A stretch of DNA of 64,000 bases from NCBI GenBank assembly GCA_030835345.1, contig JAURPH010000008.1, positions 23,547-87,546 of the forward strand. Direction: 5' to 3'. Both the position numbers and the translations under genes were made by a program. Below the pieces are notes generated by a model. That model made no database searches and was not told the origin of the DNA. It worked only from the letters and a program-made list of their open reading frames with translations. This DNA is from Thermodesulfobacteriota bacterium. GTDB taxonomy: Bacteria > Desulfobacterota_D > UBA1144. The stretch's first letter is position 1, and the number at the start of each line of letters is the position of its first letter. Below are positions 1 to 9,921 of the stretch, piece by piece.

Positions 1-1309
1 AGAAGCACTTTATCTTTCAACTACTGGAAGACCAGGAACAATTTTAGTTGACATTCCAAAGCAAGTTTTAGATTCTGAAACAAAGTTTACATTCCCCACA
101 ATAAAAAAAGTAAGTGGTTACAAAATTCCTAAAGAAGCAAAATCTGTTGATATTAAAAAAGCAGCGAAATTAATAATGAATTCAAAAAGACCCATAGTTT
201 TTGGTGGCGGTGGGATAATAATATCTGAAGCCACTGAAGCATTAAGAAAATTCGCAAATCGTCTCAAAATCCCTGTTACTTTGACACTAATGGGCCTAGG
301 AGGATACCCTCCTGATGATCCGATGAGGGTAAGTTGGATAGGCATGCACGGTTCTTATTTTGCCAATATGGCCGTTCATAATAGTGACCTTGTAATATCT
401 ATTGGTGCCAGATTTGATGACAGGTCAACTGGAGGGGTTTTTGAAAAATTTGCTCCAAATGCAAAAGTTATTCACATAGATATCGATCCTTCCACCATTA
501 ACAAAAATATCGTTGTTCATTGTCCAATTGTTGGAGATGCAAAGACTGTAATAAATCAAATAAGCAAAGAAATTCCAATGTCATTTAAACCAAATACTGA
601 AGATAGACTAGCCTGGTTTAATCAAATAAAAGATTGGGAAAATGAGAATCCTACTGTAGCAAGGCAAAAAGGAAAAATGATTAAAACCAGTTACGCAATA
701 GATTTAATTTCTAAAATTACTAAGGGTAAAGCTGTAGTTGTTACAGATGTAGGGCAGCATCAAATGTGGGTAGCCCAATATTATCAATTCGCGAATCCAA
801 GGAATCAAATAACTTCAGGTGGTCTTGGGACAATGGGATTTGGTTTCCCTGCGGCAATTGGAGCAAAGCTTGGACGCCCTAATGATACAGTTCTTGCAAT
901 ATGCGGAGATGGAAGTTTCCAGATGAATATGCAAGAATTTAGCACTGCTGTTGAGAATCAATTAGACTTAAAAATCATTTTAATAAATAACGGACACCAT
1001 GGAATGGTTAGGCAGTGGCAAACCTTATTTTTTGATAAAAATTATTCATGTTGCAAGTTTGATTTAAACCCTGACTATGTAAAGATTGCTCAATCATACG
1101 GGGCAAAAGCCTTTAAAATTGATTCACCTAATGATTTGGAAGGATCTTTTAAGGAGGGATTGTCTACTAAAGGGGTAGTATTAATGGAAGTAGTTGTTGA
1201 TCATACTGAGATGGTATACCCTATGTTAACTCCAGGAGGTACCATGGACGATATGTTATTAAGTCCCGATGATCCAATACCTGATGGACCAGTCCCCGAT
1301 ATGTCTTAA
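1..1309 (+). CDS. ilvB: Acetolactate synthase large subunit (5' truncated by window edge)
   Basis: The frame stays open from base 2 (EALYLSTTGRPGTILVDIPKQVLDSETK...), upstream of the tracked ATG at 176. TPP-enzyme motifs present: SGGLGTMGFGFPAAIGAKLG, ICGDGSFQMNMQEFSTA, NNGHHGMVRQWQTLFF. Confidence 0.95.
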   Translation, partial: EALYLSTTGRPGTILVDIPKQVLDSETKFTFPTIKKVSGYKIPKEAKSVDIKKAAKLIMNSKRPIVFGGGGIIISEATEALRKFANRLKIPVTLTLMGLGGYPPDDPMRVSWIGMHGSYFANMAVHNSDLVISIGARFDDRSTGGVFEKFAPNAKVIHIDIDPSTINKNIVVHCPIVGDAKTVINQISKEIPMSFKPNTEDRLAWFNQIKDWENENPTVARQKGKMIKTSYAIDLISKITKGKAVVVTDVGQHQMWVAQYYQFANPRNQITSGGLGTMGFGFPAAIGAKLGRPNDTVLAICGDGSFQMNMQEFSTAVENQLDLKIILINNGHHGMVRQWQTLFFDKNYSCCKFDLNPDYVKIAQSYGAKAFKIDSPNDLEGSFKEGLSTKGVVLMEVVVDHTEMVYPMLTPGGTMDDMLLSPDDPIPDGPVPDMS

Positions 1310-1364
1310 CTTTTTTAAAATTGGGTAAACTTTTGATAGACCAAAAAAAATGAGGTTTTAAAAT

Positions 1365-3476
1365 ATGGAAAAATGTCCCGTGATGCATGGTGCATCTACG
1401 AATAATTCTAGAAGTACAAAAAATAATGATTGGTGGCCAAATCAAATTAATTTGGGGATTTTAAGACAACATACTGATAAATCTTCCCCATTTGATTTAG
1501 ATTTTAATTATGCAGAAGAATTTAACAAACTAGATTATTTTCAATTAAAAAATGACCTTAACAGTTTAATGACAAATAGCCAAGATTGGTGGCCAGCTGA
1601 TTATGGTCACTATGGTCCATTTTTTGTTAGATTAACATGGCATGCTGCTGGAACATATAGAACTGGTGATGGACGTGGCGGAGGGGGTACTGGTGCAATG
1701 AGATTCGCACCCTTAAATAGTTGGCCAGATAATGGCAACTTAGACAAGGCAAGAAGACTCCTTTGGCCAATTAAAGAAAAGTATGGGAACAAAATTTCAT
1801 GGGCAGATCTTTTCATATTGGTTGGAAATGTTGCGATTGAATCTATGGGAGGAAAGACATTTGGTTTTGGCGGTGGCAGGGAAGATATTTGGCACCCAGA
1901 GGAAGACATTTACTGGGGAGCTGAGAAAGAATGGCTGGGTGACAATAGATATGAAGAGTCTAGGCAATCTCTTGAAAATCCTTTAGCTGCAGTTCAAATG
2001 GGATTAATTTATGTAAACCCGGAAGGCCCTAATGGTAATCCTGATCCACTATTAAGTGCTCAAGATATTCGGGAAACTTTTGCTAGAATGGCAATGAACG
2101 ATGAAGAGACTGTAGCTTTAATAGCTGGAGGACATACTTTTGGTAAAGCACATGGTGCAGGTGACTGTTCCTTGGTAGGACCTGAGCCTGAGGGTTCTCC
2201 AATTGAGAGCCAAGGGTTGGGTTGGAAAAGTAGTTTTAAAAGTGGAAAAGGACCTGATTCTATCACTAGTGGCATTGAAGGTCCATGGACAAGTAATCCA
2301 ATTGAATGGGATAATGGATATTTTGAAATGTTGTTAGGGTATGATTGGGAATTATCAAAAAGTCCATCTGGTGCCCATCAATGGAAACCAATTGGTTTAG
2401 AGGAGAAAAATAAAGCAATTGATGTAGATAACAGTGAGAATTTAGTACAACCAATGATGACTACAGCAGATATTGCACTGATTAAAGATCCTTTTTACAA
2501 AGAAATTAGCGAGAACTTTTACAAAAATCCCCAATTGCTTCAAGATTGTTTTGCAAAAGCTTGGTTTAAGCTTCTTCATAGAGATATGGGGCCTAAGCAA
2601 AGATATTTAGGGCCTGAAGTTCCTGATGAAGATCTTATATGGCAAGATCCAATCCCAAAAAATGATTTATCCTTTGATATTTCTCAAGCAAAGGAATTGA
2701 TCAAGAAATCTTCTTTAAGCCCAATTCAGATGATTGAAACTGCATGGGCAAGTGCATCAACATTTAGGTGTACAGATTTAAGGGGGGGAGCTAATGGATC
2801 GAGAATAAGGCTTTCACCACAAAAAGACTGGAAGATTAATAAACCCAAAGAATTAGAAAATATTTTAGAAGTTATAAAATCTATTTCTGAAAAAGTTAGT
2901 GCCAGTGTAGCAGATATTATAATACTTGCAGGTAATGTTGGTATTGAATTAGTATCTCAATCCGAGGTTCCTTTTAAACAAGGTAGAGGCGATGCTCTTG
3001 ATGAAATGACTGACAAAAATTCCTTCGATGTTCTTGAACCCCAAGCTGATGGATTTAGAAATTATTTGGCTAAAAACTTTACTATTTCTCCAGAAGAAAT
3101 GATGTTAGATAAAGCACATATGTTAAAACTAACAGCACCTGAAATGACAGTTTTATTAGCAGGCCTTAGATCAATTGGTTTAAGCTCTGATAAAAGAGGT
3201 TTGTGGACTGAAGGTGGAAAGTTATCTAGCAAATGGTTAAAAATTTTACTAGATACTAATATTGAATGGATTCCAACAGGTTCGAATTCTTTTGATGGAA
3301 AATGCAGAAAGTCAGGGAAAGTATTAAGGACTGCATCAAGATTTGATTTGATTTTTGGTTCTAATTCTGAGCTAAGAGCTATAGCTGAATTCTATGCCCA
3401 AGATGACAACAGTGGAAAATTTGTATGTGATTTTATTTCTGCTTGGAACAAAGTAATGAATTCTGACTTATATTAA
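1365..3476 (+). CDS. katG: Catalase-peroxidase KatG
   Basis: 703 aa; [24 protein letters not shown] and [24 protein letters not shown] motifs, including the Trp, Tyr and Met positions of the KatG adduct; two-domain length. Confidence 0.97.
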   Translation: MEKCPVMHGASTNNSRSTKNNDWWPNQINLGILRQHTDKSSPFDLDFNYAEEFNKLDYFQLKNDLNSLMTNSQDWWPADYGHYGPFFVRLTWHAAGTYRTGDGRGGGGTGAMRFAPLNSWPDNGNLDKARRLLWPIKEKYGNKISWADLFILVGNVAIESMGGKTFGFGGGREDIWHPEEDIYWGAEKEWLGDNRYEESRQSLENPLAAVQMGLIYVNPEGPNGNPDPLLSAQDIRETFARMAMNDEETVALIAGGHTFGKAHGAGDCSLVGPEPEGSPIESQGLGWKSSFKSGKGPDSITSGIEGPWTSNPIEWDNGYFEMLLGYDWELSKSPSGAHQWKPIGLEEKNKAIDVDNSENLVQPMMTTADIALIKDPFYKEISENFYKNPQLLQDCFAKAWFKLLHRDMGPKQRYLGPEVPDEDLIWQDPIPKNDLSFDISQAKELIKKSSLSPIQMIETAWASASTFRCTDLRGGANGSRIRLSPQKDWKINKPKELENILEVIKSISEKVSASVADIIILAGNVGIELVSQSEVPFKQGRGDALDEMTDKNSFDVLEPQADGFRNYLAKNFTISPEEMMLDKAHMLKLTAPEMTVLLAGLRSIGLSSDKRGLWTEGGKLSSKWLKILLDTNIEWIPTGSNSFDGKCRKSGKVLRTASRFDLIFGSNSELRAIAEFYAQDDNSGKFVCDFISAWNKVMNSDLY

Positions 3477-3502
3477 TCTTCTTAAATATTTCACCGATAT
3501 AG

Positions 3503-3529
3503 ACAATTTATCTCCAGCAGTTAAATTGT
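3503..3529. other. Inverted repeat ACAATTTA-N11-TAAATTGT
   Basis: Perfect 8-bp arms at 3503-3510 and 3522-3529, in the katG/orphan ORF intergenic region immediately before the GTG start. Confidence 0.5.
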
Positions 3530-3533
3530 TTAA

Positions 3534-4331
3534 GTGTCTAAAAAGTCAGCATTAATGGTTTACCAAAATTTAGCCAATATCAAAGAAGATAAAGAATATT
3601 GGGATAAATACATCAAGTTTCATGAATTGTACTGGGACGGTCCTAATGCATCTCAAAATGTATTCTATGGAAATGAGTACGAGGAATACAGAAATTCATT
3701 ATCTAAATATTTAGAAATTGAACCGGATCAAATTAAAGATTGTTTATTTACAAAACATGAAAATGGAGATTATTATTTAACTCCATTAGGTGTTGATTCC
3801 GATAAATATATTATGGAATCTGAAAATTCTATCCCTGCTCAATGGTTTTTAATGTTCGAAAGCAAAGAAAAGAAATTCTTTTATTCGCATGCGGGAGATG
3901 GAGCTATTCAGCCCGATGGAATTTATTATAATACTGACTGTGCCTTATCTAAGAAAAGGTTAAAAAGTGCAAAAGATATTTTGGAAAGCATTTCAAATGA
4001 ATCAATACCGAAAGAGTTTGATATCTTTCATAAAGAATTATTGTTCGGAATATCTGAAATGTATTATTGGATTGAAAAGTTTCCAGATGATAGCATGGTA
4101 GTTTTAAATTATGCAGAGATTAGTAGTGTAATTCATGAATTTACATTAAAAAATGAGAATTCAGTAAGTGATTTGTGGATGATAGTTCAAAATCTTTCTA
4201 AAAAAGATTTTGAAAGTGCTAATTCGAGTTTAAAAATATATAAACAAAAATGGGACGAAATAACTAAAAATTGTTCTAATGTAAAACCAACAGCAGCTCC
4301 CGAAGAATTATCAAATGATACTATGCAATAG
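3534..4331 (+). CDS. Hypothetical protein (GTG start at 3534, or ATG at about 3555)
   Basis: 265-aa open frame filling the katG-rpmH gap, co-directional; no family recognised by eye. Confidence 0.7.
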   Translation: MSKKSALMVYQNLANIKEDKEYWDKYIKFHELYWDGPNASQNVFYGNEYEEYRNSLSKYLEIEPDQIKDCLFTKHENGDYYLTPLGVDSDKYIMESENSIPAQWFLMFESKEKKFFYSHAGDGAIQPDGIYYNTDCALSKKRLKSAKDILESISNESIPKEFDIFHKELLFGISEMYYWIEKFPDDSMVVLNYAEISSVIHEFTLKNENSVSDLWMIVQNLSKKDFESANSSLKIYKQKWDEITKNCSNVKPTAAPEELSNDTMQ

Positions 4332-4372
4332 AATATTGATTTTTTTCCATTTAATGTTAATTTTAAGCTTCT

Positions 4373-4522
4373 ATGAAAAGAACATATCAACCTAGTGAGA
4401 AAAAAAGGGTTAGAACCCATGGATTTAGAACAAGGCTTTCAACGAAGGCTGGTAGGAAAGTTTTAGCTTTAAGAAGATCTAAAGGTAGAGCAAATTTAAC
4501 CGTTTCTCGTCATGTAAAATGA
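4373..4522 (+). CDS. rpmH: 50S ribosomal protein L34
   Basis: Translated by hand: [49 protein letters not shown] (49 aa). Missing from the supplied ORF track; classic L34 sequence, directly upstream of rnpA. Confidence 0.98.
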   Translation: MKRTYQPSEKKRVRTHGFRTRLSTKAGRKVLALRRSKGRANLTVSRHVK

Positions 4523-4863
4523 CTTTCACAGAATCTAATAGAATACAAAAACCAAAAATTAATATAAAAAGTAATTTAAAGAGTTCAAAAAGATTAACAT
4601 CTAAGTCTCTTAACTTGTTAGTTAAAAGAAATACTAATTTAAATTCACTCTTAGTAAGTGTTATAATATCAAAGAAAGTAATAAAATCCTCAGTTGTGAG
4701 AAATAAATATAAAAGGCGATTAAAGGAAGTTTTTAGAATTCATTATAGTGATAAATTGATAAATTATGAACTGATTATTATGCCAAAAAGTTCAATTGTT
4801 AAATTTGATTTTTGGAAAATGAAGAAAGAACTTGATTTAGTCTTAAAAAAATTATTTAAATGA
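4519..4863 (+). CDS. rnpA: Ribonuclease P protein component
   Basis: [13 protein letters not shown], a variant of the RNR motif; rpmH-rnpA-yidD-yidC synteny; ATGA overlap with rpmH. Confidence 0.9.
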   Translation: MTFTESNRIQKPKINIKSNLKSSKRLTSKSLNLLVKRNTNLNSLLVSVIISKKVIKSSVVRNKYKRRLKEVFRIHYSDKLINYELIIMPKSSIVKFDFWKMKKELDLVLKKLFK

Positions 4864-5096
4864 AAAAGTTTTTTGAACTACTTTTGATAATACCTATAAA
4901 AATATATCAAAGGACATTGAGTAAAGTTTTACCTTCTACTTGTAGATTCACTCCGAGTTGTTCAAGTTATGCAATTGAGGCAATAAAAACTCATGGCCCT
5001 ATTAAGGGTTTGTGGCTAGGTATTTTAAGAATTTTAAGATGCAATCCTTTCTTTGAATCAAAAGTTGATAAAGTGCCTAAAGGAGAGAAAATTTGA
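4860..5096 (+). CDS. yidD: Membrane protein insertion efficiency factor YidD
   Basis: 78 aa; CRFTPSCSSYAIEAIKTHGPIKGLWLGILRILRCNPF. Confidence 0.96.
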   Translation: MKKFFELLLIIPIKIYQRTLSKVLPSTCRFTPSCSSYAIEAIKTHGPIKGLWLGILRILRCNPFFESKVDKVPKGEKI

Positions 5097-6688
5097 AATT
5101 AAATTATGTAATTTTTTTACTTGGTTCTTTTTTAATAATTTTTGCAAGTAATTTCTTCATAACTTCAGATGATAAAGAAGTATCAAAAAATATAGATTCC
5201 AAAACTATTTCCTCGCAATTTTCCGAGACTGAGGAGTACACAATATCAGATGAAACAATTTTTTCTGAACCAGCTATGGATAAAAGTAAGATTATCAAAT
5301 TTGCTAATAATAATTTTAATGGTGAGATTTCTTTGTTAGGTGGAAAGCTTGTAAATGTTCAATTAAAGAAATACTTTAAGAACCCTGAATCCGATGAGAA
5401 AGTTCAACTTTTAGATAGGTCAGAATATTTAAGCAAGCTGATTTTAAAAGCGAAAAATGTTGAACTTCCGAATGATTTGTTGTTTGACAATATTTTAATT
5501 AACAATGATAAGGAAGTTTTACTATCTGCTAAGTTTGGAAATTTTGAAATCAGGAGAAGATACTTATTTGATTCTGATAGTTTTTCTATAAATCATCAAG
5601 TTATAGTTATTAACAAGTCAGGTCAAAATTTTATTTTTAGACTTTTTGAGGAATCAAATGGTGAGATTAATGCCGAATCGTATCATAATTTTGATTATCA
5701 GTTTAATGAAGACTTAGAAAAAATAGATTATTTACCTAGTGAGAGCGAAAGAGTAATAGAAGATATTAATTGGTATGGATTTTCAAAAAAATATTTCTTA
5801 GCAGCAAATATATTAGATTATTCAGGTGAAAAAACACTAAAATATCAAAAGAAAACTGCAGGAATTTTAAGAACTGTACTTAGTTATAAAACAATTAATT
5901 TGTTGCCAGGTAACCAATTTACGATGGATTCAAAGATATTTTTAGGTCCTAAAGATGTTAAAATTTTATCCCTATATGGTCCGAATCTTGAGCAAGCACA
6001 TGATTTAGGATGGTTTAAATGGCTGGCTGCTCCTTTAGAGAAAGTTTTAAATCTTTCAAATAAATTTATTAAAAATTATGGAATAGCAATAATTATCATA
6101 ACAATATTAATTAGAGTTTTGTTTTTACCCTTAACAATAAAGAGCATGATGTCCATGAAAAAAATGCAGGCTAAAATGGCTCTAATGAAGCCAAAACTTG
6201 ATGAAATTAAGGAGAAATTTAAAGACGATAAAGCTACACAAAATTCTGAAATCATGAAGCTATACTCTAAAGAAGGCATGAACCCGCTTTCAAGCTTAAG
6301 CGGTTGTCTTCCAATGTTGATTCAGCTTCCGGTTTTTGTGGCACTGTACAATGTACTGCTTTATTCATTAGATTTAAGACACACTAGTTTTTTATGGATT
6401 AATGATTTATCTGCACCTGAGAACTTATTTGATATTGTAGGCATTCCTTTCAGGATATTGCCATTAGTTATGGGGATATCTTGGTTTTTGACGCAGAAAA
6501 TGACTCCTCCTAATCCCGGTCAAGATGAATTTCAGACCAAAATATTTCAGTATATGCCAATTCTGTTTACAGTAATGTTTTGGGGGTTACCTTCAGGGTT
6601 AATCTTATATTGGACAGTTAGTAATATTATTTCAATATTCCAACAATTATATATAAATAATAAATTTAAGAAGATGCAAGGAGCATAA
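5093..6688 (+). CDS. yidC: Membrane protein insertase YidC (TTG start)
   Basis: 531 aa with N-terminal TM, large periplasmic domain and C-terminal 60KD_IMP core (YGIAIIIITILIRVLFLPLTIKSMMSMKKMQ...GLPSGLILYWTVSNIISIFQQ). Confidence 0.96.
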   Translation: MKLNYVIFLLGSFLIIFASNFFITSDDKEVSKNIDSKTISSQFSETEEYTISDETIFSEPAMDKSKIIKFANNNFNGEISLLGGKLVNVQLKKYFKNPESDEKVQLLDRSEYLSKLILKAKNVELPNDLLFDNILINNDKEVLLSAKFGNFEIRRRYLFDSDSFSINHQVIVINKSGQNFIFRLFEESNGEINAESYHNFDYQFNEDLEKIDYLPSESERVIEDINWYGFSKKYFLAANILDYSGEKTLKYQKKTAGILRTVLSYKTINLLPGNQFTMDSKIFLGPKDVKILSLYGPNLEQAHDLGWFKWLAAPLEKVLNLSNKFIKNYGIAIIIITILIRVLFLPLTIKSMMSMKKMQAKMALMKPKLDEIKEKFKDDKATQNSEIMKLYSKEGMNPLSSLSGCLPMLIQLPVFVALYNVLLYSLDLRHTSFLWINDLSAPENLFDIVGIPFRILPLVMGISWFLTQKMTPPNPGQDEFQTKIFQYMPILFTVMFWGLPSGLILYWTVSNIISIFQQLYINNKFKKMQGA

Positions 6689-6690
6689 TT

Positions 6691-7398
6691 ATGTCAATTG
6701 GTAAAGAATTTGAAGGAAAAACAGTTACAGACGCAACAATAGAAGCATGTAAAGAATTAGGTGTAGCAAGAGATGATTTGGAGTTCGAAGTTATCCAGGA
6801 AGAAAAATCTGGAGTGCTTGGGATTGGATCAAGAAATGCCATTATTAAAATTATTAACATTCAAGTAGGTAGCCCTAACCAGGTTAGAACTGATAACCCA
6901 TCTGATTTACAAAAAATTGAAAAAGTAGAATTAGTTGATACTGATGGAAAACAAATTCTAAGTATTTTTGAAAAACTAGTTGATCATTTTGTAGGAGAGG
7001 CTGAAACAAGTGTTGAAATCAACGATAGAAATATTCTCTTAAAGTTGAACAGTGAAGCAGATCTAGGTTTTATGATTGGGAAAAAAGGAGAAATGATTAA
7101 AAATTTGGAATTCCTATTGTCCAGAATATCAAGTAAGCAGAATGGACAAAGTATTTATGTTTCCATAGATATTAATTCGTATAGAGAAAAAAGAATGGAA
7201 AAGCTCCAGGAAAGAGTGAGAACCCTAGTGGAAAAAGTCATCTCAATAAATAGACCTTTAAGTTTAAATCCGATGAATTCCTATGAAAGGCGTATTTGTT
7301 ATTTGATTATAGAAGAAAATGATCAAGTTACTTATAAAACTAAAGAATATGGTAATTTGAAAAAAATAACTATTTTTCCAAAAAAAATTGAAATGTAG
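6691..7398 (+). CDS. jag: Jag/KhpB-type RNA-binding protein (Jag_N, KH, R3H)
   Basis: GVLGIGSRNAIIKI in Jag_N; KH-like GFMIGKKGEMIKNLEFLLSRI; downstream of yidC. Confidence 0.9.
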   Translation: MSIGKEFEGKTVTDATIEACKELGVARDDLEFEVIQEEKSGVLGIGSRNAIIKIINIQVGSPNQVRTDNPSDLQKIEKVELVDTDGKQILSIFEKLVDHFVGEAETSVEINDRNILLKLNSEADLGFMIGKKGEMIKNLEFLLSRISSKQNGQSIYVSIDINSYREKRMEKLQERVRTLVEKVISINRPLSLNPMNSYERRICYLIIEENDQVTYKTKEYGNLKKITIFPKKIEM

Positions 7399-7399
7399 T

Positions 7400-7822
7400 T
7401 TATCTTTTTTTTCTAAAAAAATCCTTTAATATTTTCTTGCAAAAATCTGACTTGAGAGAAATTTGCTCTGGTTTTTTTTTCAGTTTTATTTTTGATGTAT
7501 TTTTAGATCCATAATAAATTTTTTTTATTCTTGCGGCTTTTATTACCTCCATACACATATTGCATGGTTCTATAGTCGTAAATAAAGAGTAATTATCAAG
7601 CCTCCAATCTCCAATTTTTTTTACTGCTTTTTGTATTGCAATAATTTCAGCATGAGCAGTCGGATCCCCAAGCTTTTCAGTCATGTTAAAGGCTTTTGAG
7701 ATTACTTTTTTTGATTTATTACAAACTACAATTGAACCAATAGGAACTTCATTTGCATTTAATGCTTTAATCGACTCTTTAATTGCAATATCAAGAAAAT
7801 TTAATAAATCTTTATCTTTCAA
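7400..7822 (-). CDS. tadA: tRNA-adenosine deaminase TadA
   Basis: 140 aa; HAEI and EPCNMC zinc-deaminase motifs; VPIGSIVV. Confidence 0.88.
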   Translation of the reverse strand: MKDKDLLNFLDIAIKESIKALNANEVPIGSIVVCNKSKKVISKAFNMTEKLGDPTAHAEIIAIQKAVKKIGDWRLDNYSLFTTIEPCNMCMEVIKAARIKKIYYGSKNTSKIKLKKKPEQISLKSDFCKKILKDFFRKKR

Positions 7823-8403
7823 TATTTAGTTTCCAAGATATTTTTAATAAGCTTTTTGCCTTGTTTCGTGAGAATGGATTCAGGATGAAATTGTACTCCT
7901 TCAATGTTTAGTTTTTTATTTAAAATTCCCATGACAATTCCATCTTTAGTTTGTGATGTTATTTCAAAATCTTTTGGTAAAGTTTTTTTGTTAATTATGA
8001 GTGAATGATATCTGGTAGCATCAAAAGGATTAGGTAGACTTTTATATATACCTTTTCCATTATGATAAATTTTTGATGTTTTACCATGCAGTAATTTTTT
8101 TGCTTTTATAATTTCTGAACCAAAAGCATATCCTATTGATTGATGGCCAAGACAGACTCCAAATATTGGAATTTTCCCAGCTAACTTTTTTACTAGATTT
8201 ACTGAAATCCCAGCTTCTTTTGGGGAACAGGGTCCAGGGGATATAAATATGATGTCAGGTTTATATTTCTTTACTTCATTTATGGATATTTCATCATTTC
8301 TAACTACACTTACTTTTGCTCCAAACTCTTCTATATAATGGACCAAGTTATAGGTAAACGAATCATAATTATCAATCATTAATATTTTTTTATTTTTTAC
8401 CAT
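7819..8403 (-). CDS. trpG: Anthranilate / aminodeoxychorismate synthase component II (glutamine amidotransferase)
   Basis: IDNYDSFTYNLVHY, FGVCLGHQSIGYAFG, GVQFHPES; follows trpE with a 14-nt overlap. Confidence 0.92.
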   Translation of the reverse strand: MVKNKKILMIDNYDSFTYNLVHYIEEFGAKVSVVRNDEISINEVKKYKPDIIFISPGPCSPKEAGISVNLVKKLAGKIPIFGVCLGHQSIGYAFGSEIIKAKKLLHGKTSKIYHNGKGIYKSLPNPFDATRYHSLIINKKTLPKDFEITSQTKDGIVMGILNKKLNIEGVQFHPESILTKQGKKLIKNILETKY

Positions 8404-9862
8404 ATGTATCCTTTATAGCCTTGAGCATTGCTCCCGATTTATTTATTGTTTCTTTTAATTCCATTTTGGGCTTGGAATCAGCTACAATTCCTGCACCAGC
8501 CTGAAAGTATAAATCATCCTTATTCATATAGAATGATCTTATTGTTATACTCATATCCATATTTCCTGAAAAGCCTATATAGCCAACGGATCCGCCATAA
8601 GGTCCTCTTCTATTAGGCTCAAGTTCATTTATTATTTGCATTGCTCTTATTTTTGGTGCACCAGATAGTGTTCCGGCTGGAAAACATGCTTTAAACACAT
8701 CAATTGAATTAAACTTGTTATTTAATTTCCCTTTCACATTAGAGACTATATGCATAACATGTGAATATTTTTCAATAGTCATAAAGTCAGTAACTTTTAC
8801 TGTCCCAGTATTACAAACTTTACTAATGTCGTTTCTTGAAAGATCCACGAGCATAATATGTTCAGCTTTTTCCTTAGGGTCAGATAGCAGCTCCAATTCT
8901 AATTTCTTGTCTTCTTTTATATTTTTACCCCTAGGCCTAGTTCCAGCTATTGGCCTGGTTTCTACAATATTATTTTCAACTCTAACTAAAACCTCAGGTG
9001 AAGCACCTATTATATAAGTATCTTTATTTTTAATGAAAAACATGTAGGGTGATGGGTTAAGTTTTCTCAAAGAAAAATACAAATCAATAGGGTTATGTTT
9101 ATATTTTGTTTTCCATCTTTGTGATATTACAGCTTGAATCACATCTCCTTTGAGCACATAATCTTTAATTTTTTTAACATTTTTTTCAAAATCTATAGGT
9201 TTAAAATTCGATTTTATTTTATTCTTATTATTACTAAACTTAGTTAATGTATTGGTATCTGATTCTATATTGAGTTTCTTTTCAATAAGCTCAATCTTTT
9301 TTATTGCTTTTAAATAAAGGTTAGTCAAATCATTTTTTTTGTTTACTTCAACATTTACAACGACCTTTGCACTCTTTTTTAAGTTGTCAAAAATAACTAA
9401 AGAATCAGAAAACATAAAATTACAATCTGGGAAATTGGTGTCATCTTTTGTAAATCTAGGAATTCTTTCTATTTGTGAAATTATTTCATAAGAAAAAAAA
9501 CCAACAAATCCACCATAAAATCTAGGTAATGTTTTTAATTTTACAGGTTTATATTTTTTTATTATTTTCTTTAATTCATCAAATGGACAACCAGTAATTT
9601 GTTTTGATTTATTTGTTCCCGATATTTTAATTTTATTTTTAAATGATGAAAATATATATTTTGGATTAAATCCCATGAAACTATAGCGAGACCATTTTTT
9701 TGGACCTTCATAGCTTTCTAAAAGGTAAATATTTTCTTCGTTCTGTATTTTTTTAAGAAACATAGAGGGATTTTCTACATCAATTTTGATTTTTTTGTAT
9801 ACAGGAATTAAATTTCCTTTGCTTGATAGCCTTTTAAAGTTTTCTAAAGAAGGTAAAATCAT
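8390..9862 (-). CDS. trpE: Anthranilate synthase component I (ORF extends to 9886; internal ATG at 9862 is an alternative start)
   Basis: Chorismate-binding motifs PSPYMFFIKNKDTYIIGASPEVLVRVE, TRPIAGTRPRG, LVDLSRNDI, FPAGTLSGAPKIRAMQII. Confidence 0.93.
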   Translation of the reverse strand: MILPSLENFKRLSSKGNLIPVYKKIKIDVENPSMFLKKIQNEENIYLLESYEGPKKWSRYSFMGFNPKYIFSSFKNKIKISGTNKSKQITGCPFDELKKIIKKYKPVKLKTLPRFYGGFVGFFSYEIISQIERIPRFTKDDTNFPDCNFMFSDSLVIFDNLKKSAKVVVNVEVNKKNDLTNLYLKAIKKIELIEKKLNIESDTNTLTKFSNNKNKIKSNFKPIDFEKNVKKIKDYVLKGDVIQAVISQRWKTKYKHNPIDLYFSLRKLNPSPYMFFIKNKDTYIIGASPEVLVRVENNIVETRPIAGTRPRGKNIKEDKKLELELLSDPKEKAEHIMLVDLSRNDISKVCNTGTVKVTDFMTIEKYSHVMHIVSNVKGKLNNKFNSIDVFKACFPAGTLSGAPKIRAMQIINELEPNRRGPYGGSVGYIGFSGNMDMSITIRSFYMNKDDLYFQAGAGIVADSKPKMELKETINKSGAMLKAIKDTYGKK

Positions 9863-9921
9863 GTAAGTTGAATATATTATTTGCATAAACTTTTGTCAAA
9901 ATTTATTTAATCTTTTCAATT

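Noticed and set aside
118-345. Many antisense ORFs in the track (for example 118-345, 1610-1909, 8715-9017, 12663-12899, 26859-27278, 43275-43625)
   Set aside because: They lie entirely opposite strongly recognised genes and look like mirror frames without independent motifs.
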